Below, piece after piece: positions 59,201-64,000 of a DNA stretch of 64,000 nucleotides. Each line of letters starts with the position of its first letter. The first letter of the stretch is position 1. Below the pieces are notes generated by a model, which saw only the letters and a program-made list of their open reading frames with translations, did no database searches and was not told the DNA's origin. This DNA comes from Azolla pinnata. Taxonomy: Eukaryota; Streptophyta; Polypodiopsida; Salviniales; Salviniaceae. The stretch covers positions 1 through 64,000 of the forward strand of contig JBBBWG010018667.1 in assembly GCA_037176905.1 (NCBI GenBank), given 5' to 3'. The position numbers and the translations under genes are program-made.

Positions 59201-59790
59201 GCGCGCATGATCGTTGACCAAGACAATTAGCCCTCGAATCCTGGTTAACTCAAAGGGTAGTTAGGTAGTTAATACATCATCAGTGCTATCGCCAAACCCT
59301 AAACCCTAACCATAAAATCAGGCACGCGCGCATGATCGTTGACCCAGACGATTAGCCCTCAAATCCCAAGACGATTAGCTAACTGAATGGGCTAGTTAGG
59401 TAATTAATACATCAGCAAAGCAATGGCCAAAACCCTAAACCCTAACTCTAAAAATCACACGCACGCGCACGATCGTCGACCAAGACGATTAGCCCTCGAA
59501 TCGCGACTAACCGAAAGGTCAGTTAAAGAAAGAGGTAATCAATACAACATCGGAGCTACAAGCCAAATCCAAAACCCTAAACCCAAACCCGAAACCCTAA
59601 ACCCAAACCCGAAACCCTAAACCCAAACCCTAACCCTAAAAGATCAGGCCTCGAATCTTCGACTAACTGAAAGGTTAGTCAGCAAGTGTGAAGGAAAGAG
59701 GGTAATTAATACAACATCAGAGCTATGGCCAAACCCTAACCCTAACCCTAACCCTAACCCTAACCCTAACCCTAATCCTAACCCTAAAAG
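59201..59790. repeat. Telomere-tailed tandem repeat, 4 units
   Basis: Four units of about 125-180 bp. Each starts with a GCGCATGATCGTTGACCAAG-like block, continues with ATTAGCCCTCGAATC and a TTAATACA word, and ends in CCCTAAA/CCCTAA repeats. The telomeric tail grows from about 2 words in unit 1 to about 9 CCCTAA words in unit 4 (59733-59788). The tail mixes the plant CCCTAAA form with CCCTAA. Confidence 0.85.
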
Positions 59791-59854
59791 GCGGAAGACT
59801 GCTTTCCTGCAGAGAAGGTGGACATGGCGTACGTCTCTGTGCAGGTTCTGCGCG

Positions 59855-61174
59855 TCAGCGGCGGAAGTTGGGCAGCTTCAGCGTTCCCTTCTTCGACAGG
59901 GTGATGCTGAACTCGCCCACAATGGGAAGCTCCACCACCAGCGTGGCCGTGAGCTCATACTCCAAGTCCCAATCCACGCCCAGGCTCCGGAGCACACGGC
60001 TGATGGGGTTGCTCTTCATGGCTGCTGCTCCCATCTCCTTGAGAATGCCCGTCACGAAGCCGTAATGAACCGTGAAGGGGATCTTGATGGCTGTCTCTCT
60101 GTTGCTGCGGATCGTCCCAGGGTTGGGTATGTCTCCAGAAATGATCTCCCTGCGAAGAACGACATCCGAATACAGTCAGAAAAGTGGGGGTTGGGGAGAC
60201 AAAAAGAACAGTCCCGAACAATGCTCTGCATGGCCGTAAGATGTGGTCAGAAAAGCTTCAGATCCTTTTAAGCATTGCGGTTGCGGATGCAAAATCAAAG
60301 CTTCAGATCATCTCAAGCATTGTTGCGGGTGCAAAATCAAAGCTTCACGTCCCTGTAAGCATTGTTGTGGATGCAAAATCAAAGCTTCACATCCCTTTAA
60401 GCATTGTTGCGGATGCAAAATCAAAGCTTCAGATCCTTTTAAACATTGTTGTGGATGCAAAAATCAAAGCTTCAGATCCTTTCAAGCAGTGTTGCGGATG
60501 CAAAATCAAAGGTTTCAAATCCTTTCAAGCATTGTTGTGGATGCAAAATCAAAGCTTCAGATCCTTCTAAGCATTGTTGCGGATGCAAAATCAAAGGCTT
60601 CAGACCATTTTAAGCATTGTTGCGGAAGCGAATTCAAAGTTTCAGATCCTTTCAAGCATTGTTGCAGATGCAATAATCAAAGCTTCAGATCCTTTTAAGC
60701 ATTGTTGCGGATGCAAAAATCAAAGCTTCAGATCCTTTCAAGCATTGTTGCGGATGCAAAATCAAAGGTTCAGATCCTTTCAAGCATTGTTGTGGATGCA
60801 AAATCAAAGCTTATGCTGTGCAAATGGTGGCCAAAGCATGAGAACTTGAATGCACTAGGAATCATATACAGCAGCTTCAATCAAATTGAAGCTTGTGATA
60901 GAAAGAAGCATCCAGATTGGAGACTTCAAATTTGTGTGAGTGCATGTACAGATGGATGGATGAATGTATGGATGGGTGTGTGTATGTACCTGCCCCCTGA
61001 CATGATCCTGTAGGAGAGGCTATAGACAGGGAGGTCGTGAGAGGAAGGGTTTGACACAAGGACATCAGATGCGAGTGAGATCGTGTCACTGTTTCCATCC
61101 ATTACACTCACATCATTGATGTGCATCGCTCTCCCTGTGATGAACTCCTGAACCATGCCTATCAAGTCACACAT
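59855..61174 (-). CDS. LEA14-like (LEA2/WHy domain) protein
   Basis: Two inferred exons: 60990-61174 and 59855-60149; 159 aa, close to the 151 aa of Arabidopsis LEA14. The start MCDLIGMVQEFITGR matches the family's short N-terminal helix, without signal peptide or membrane segment, so a soluble cytosolic stress protein is expected. WHy-domain words: DVLVSNPSSHDLPVYSLSYR, REIISGDIPNPGTI, DWDLEYELTATLVVELPIVG and the end KKGTLKLPNF. The splice restores the codon for Arg in GGREIISG (phase 2). The 840-bp intron is mostly minisatellite. A second, related gene lies 2.2 kb upstream on the same strand. Confidence 0.92.
60244..60815. repeat. 42-43-bp minisatellite in the LEA14-like intron
   Basis: About 13 head-to-tail copies of a unit with GCAAAATCAAAGCTTCAGAT and CCTTTTAAGCATTGTTGCGG. 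Most are 42 bp; some gain an A to 43 bp. It occupies about two thirds of the intron. Each unit typically carries one AAGCTT. Confidence 0.95.
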
Positions 61175-63327
61175 TATGGATACAATTGGGTGATGATGTT
61201 CGATGATCCTCCCCCTACAGCTCCTGATGCTCCTTCTCAAATCTTAAAGCCACCGCTGAGGTAGACCAGAAAAGGAAACAAAATAGAGTAATGTGTACCA
61301 ATTCAACGGTGTTTGCTGGAACTGTATTGTGAAGAGCAGCGAGAAATCCTCAGCTCTCTTTCCGTGGCCTCTTTATTTTTGAGCTCCTCTGCATATATCT
61401 CTACTTAAATTGCTCTCAGACAGTTGACTTGAATCATTTCGAATAGAAAAAGTAAGTATGGTTATTGACATTACTGTCTGAGGTGAAGTTCGTTGGTTTT
61501 CAAGGAGGATGTATGTCAATGCCATGACGGGAAATCGCCCGGGAGAGGAAAACAGTTACTGTTCATTACCCAAAAACAAAACCATCAGAATCATCTCCGA
61601 TGGAGCACATGTTGGCCAAAGTTGGTAAACTGTGATCAGTTGGCATTGCAGTTCTCCTTCATCCAAGTGTCAACTACTCCCTTAAATGATGAAAAGCGAC
61701 CTTTCATCAGCCATTCATAAATACAAAATCGTGTCAAAGCAAGCCTTTCTTAGTTGGCAGTTTTTTGCGAAGCAAACTTTATCAGCACACCATCTTGTTT
61801 TGAAGTTTTTCTTAGAAAGGATTTCCAGGCCTCAGTTATTAAGAAAGGCACCCAAATTTGAGTTTCAAAACATGATCTACTGACAGAGAGGTTCTAAGGT
61901 ATGGAGTCTATTGAACTTCCCAATATCAGAAAACAGTACCAAGTGATGATTCCCATTGGCATTTTATGGCACAAAATGTTAAGTTCTGGGAAGAGGAGGA
62001 AGCCACTAAAGTTCCATTCAGGTATACGGCTTCATACTGAAAAGAATGGAGATGTTTTCCACCTATTATGGCTTATTTATTCATACTACACTCATTTCTG
62101 TGAACGAGAAGGCATTAGGTAGACACTACATGCCAAAATCGATATAAATTATGTGAGTTTGATGTTTCATTGAACCCAAACTATCAAATAACCAGTAGCT
62201 GCATTTCATTGTCAATGATCATCTATCCAGGAACAGCCCTCAAATTTGGAAGTTCATTTTGGCCTTCACACAACATGTTTGGAAGAGTTCTCACTCAAAA
62301 TGCCTGAACTGCAGTTGCCATGTAGGTAGGTTGGAATAATCATGCGACTTCATTTGCAGTGATCATATTCGAATGATCAGTGATCACTGATAACCCATTT
62401 CATGTTGTGGTAATTATGTCCAATTCTGTGACAGTCATTATTAGCATGGTCTTCACATATTATCGAAACAGAAGGTTGAAGGATGATGTTGTACATGGCT
62501 ACAAGAAGCAAAGAAGGTAAGCATGGAATTGAGAAATCTTTTGGAGAACAAAACAAGCATTGACCATGGCTCATGGGCTCATGGGCCCATGAATGAAATG
62601 ATTAATAACAGTTAGACACTCCACAGCCCAATAATGGGGGAGTTTATATGAAAAGAAAAGTGGTGGAGTTTATATGAAAAGAAAAGTGAAGCATAGATGT
62701 GCATCGCTTTGATATTTTTCCATAATCCTTCTCAGAGACAAAAAGGTCAAACTCCAACATGTTCATGCTTATCTTCTTAAGGAGCTCATCCCTCCCCCTC
62801 AAAAAAGAAGAAAGAGCAGTGGCATCGAATTCTGCATACAAATGCTCGAATATTCAACACGTCTTTGAGAAGATGGGGAAGAATTAACATAGAATATGAT
62901 TAGAAAACACAAATGGAGTTGCCCTCTCTAGGTTTGAGAAAGGCCAGTATTTACGGTAACCAATGGGCATTCACTCAGAAACCATGTGTTTTTACCATTA
63001 TAATGCAATGCATGCTAAGAAAGAGTTAGCGAATGTAGACAACGAGTCGAAATCACATAGAAGTTATTTCAGGGGTGAAATTATGTGTGTATTGAATGTA
63101 CATGCAAATTTACACATACAAACACACTTTGAGAGACATGTTCCCTGACAAATGTATGTTAAACACCATGCACGGCACGGCATATAGATAGCATCAGAAA
63201 ACCCTGCCATTGGCTCCGACCTTTATTGTAACAAGCTTGATCTTTGCTAGAGCCTCTTGTTACATATGAAGTTGACATATGTTCTTCTTGTACAGGTGGC
63301 AAAGAGGTGGGATGTGGACGGCTTGGT
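61175..63327. other. Intergenic between the two LEA14-like genes
   Basis: A 26-bp tandem duplication (GGAGTTTATATGAAAAGAAA then AGTGGT) sits at 62639-62690. Otherwise AT-rich DNA with no recognised exon. Confidence 0.55.
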
Positions 63328-63577
63328 TTAGAAAATGTCTGATAAAGTGGGCAGTTTGATCGTTCCCTTCTTTGACAAGGGAAGGTTGAAGTTGCCGATG
63401 ATGGGAATGTCGATGATAAGGTTGGCATTGAGCTCGTAATCGATGTCCCAATCTGCACTTATATCGCGGATGATGCTCATGAGGAAGTCGGATGGGATGG
63501 AGACCGGGAGCTTCACGTTTGTCCTGTCATTGGCACGGATGGAGCCAGGATCGGCGATACGTCCAGAGATTATCTCT
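63328..63577 (-). CDS. LEA14-like protein, 3' exon only (gene continues past right edge)
   Basis: Last exon of a second LEA2/WHy gene: 1 + 249 nt, beginning after TTTTCACAG and coding for about 82 residues. Words REIISGRIADPGSI, ADWDIDYELNANLIIDIPII and the end KKGTIKLPTL align position by position with exon 2 of the gene at 59855-61174, and the splice phase is the same. Its 5' exon is not in the remaining 420 bp, so the intron extends beyond the window. Tandem paralogue in the same orientation, moderately diverged. Confidence 0.9.
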
Positions 63578-64000
63578 CTGTGAAAAGACATCAAAATAGC
63601 CTTATCGAAGCATGAAGGAAGAGGAAACTGTGCAACATAGAAGGAGAAGACCTTCCAAACCAGAGATCTATCTATCTAACAAAGAAAACTTTGAATGTAG
63701 ATGTCCTTTACATTTGGTATATGTATAGGTATGGATTCAGTCAAGCTTATGCCATGAGGAAAATTGGGGGTACTCATAACATATTTGCAGTTAAAATTGC
63801 TGTACTGATTTATACAGCAAGTCCAATCAGATCTGGGCATCGAATAGGAGGTCTAGATCTAGATCAAGATCAAGATCTATGAGGATAGGAGCATCACAGA
63901 TTCTCTCTGATGTGTAAAGACTCGAGATCTTTACACATCTAATTCCTCCATCAAAGACTCTGGGTTTGTGGAGAATGGAGATGTCCAGATCTAACTGTAA
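63578..64000. other. Intron of the partial LEA14-like gene
   Basis: No exon recognised. A small AGATCTAGATCAAGATCAAG run is at about 63853-63878. Assigned to the intron because the exon at 63577 needs an upstream exon. Confidence 0.55.

Noticed and set aside
59201-59790. Chromosome end or true telomere
   Set aside because: Telomeric words are interrupted by unique sequence and a normal gene (LEA14-like) follows; it is interstitial.
60184-60849. Repetitive Lys/Cys/His-rich open frames, or a repeat protein or CRISPR array
   Set aside because: These are a contiguous 42-43-bp minisatellite without unique spacers, inside a well-supported intron, and 43-bp copies break the frame.
61190-61240. Extended start for the LEA14-like gene
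   Set aside because: The upstream extension lacks an ATG and a family match; the ATG at 61174 gives the expected N-terminal helix.
62644-62841. Small minus-strand ORF between the LEA14-like genes
   Set aside because: Overlaps the 26-bp duplication, shows no family word, and does not fit as an exon of either LEA14-like gene.
1-64000. Retrotransposon, virus-like or IS-type coding sequence
   Set aside because: No reverse transcriptase, integrase, capsid or transposase hallmark was seen in any frame, and no long terminal repeats were noticed.

Overview
The window is nuclear DNA of a land plant, most likely a free-sporing (seedless) vascular plant such as a fern with a fairly compact genome. Three things point there. 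There are six large PLS-type pentatricopeptide-repeat (PPR) genes with little or no intron sequence. There is an apparently complete gene for the ciliary protein CFAP206/FAP206, expected only in plants with flagellated sperm. The rest is ordinary land-plant content: an NPH3/BTB protein, a plant PI4K-gamma with ubiquitin-like domains, a WPP-domain-associated protein, LEA2 proteins and a GH5 mannanase. The species cannot be proved from the window. I recognise no retroelement or virus-like coding sequence.

Layout, left to right: (TC)n microsatellite; 5' half of a mannan endo-beta-mannosidase (-, 196-1102, runs off the left edge); TOG/ARM-repeat gene (+, 4491-6462); membrane LEA2 protein (-, 7655-8494); PPR-A (-, 9725-11738), head to head with CFAP206 (+, 11993-17353); WPP-domain-associated coiled-coil gene (+, 19201-23373); PPR-F (+, 24914-26809); NPH3/BTB gene (-, 29562-32635); a small unrecognised ORF (-, 34993-35283); PPR-B (-, 36323-39140); tRNA-Pro(UGG) (+, 40276-40347); PPR-C (-, 41258-42973), divergent from PPR-D (+, 43877-46536); a CCACAT-type satellite (47803-48334); PI4K-gamma (+, 49259-51298); giant PPR-E (-, 52594-56613); a telomere-tailed tandem repeat (59201-59790); two LEA14-like genes (-, 59855-61174 and 63328-63577, the second running off the right edge).

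The most interesting signal is in the PPR genes. PPR-A and PPR-B each have an overlooked 5' exon. Spliced on, it completes a motif closely resembling the PDF motif of the organellar single-stranded-DNA-binding OSB proteins, placed directly before the PPR array, with the intron at the same place and phase in both. PPR-E keeps a decayed remnant of the same region. PPR-D has a small 3' exon whose peptide looks like the last part of a DYW domain. Five of the six PPRs (A-E) form one local clade with a unit of about 101-102 residues, 4 to 11 units per protein, and different degrees of C-terminal (E/DYW) loss. These would be organelle RNA-binding, probably RNA-editing-related, proteins.

The genes do not form one pathway. 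Exon structures were inferred by eye from GT/AG sites, reading frame and family similarity remembered by the annotator; no database search or transcript data was available.
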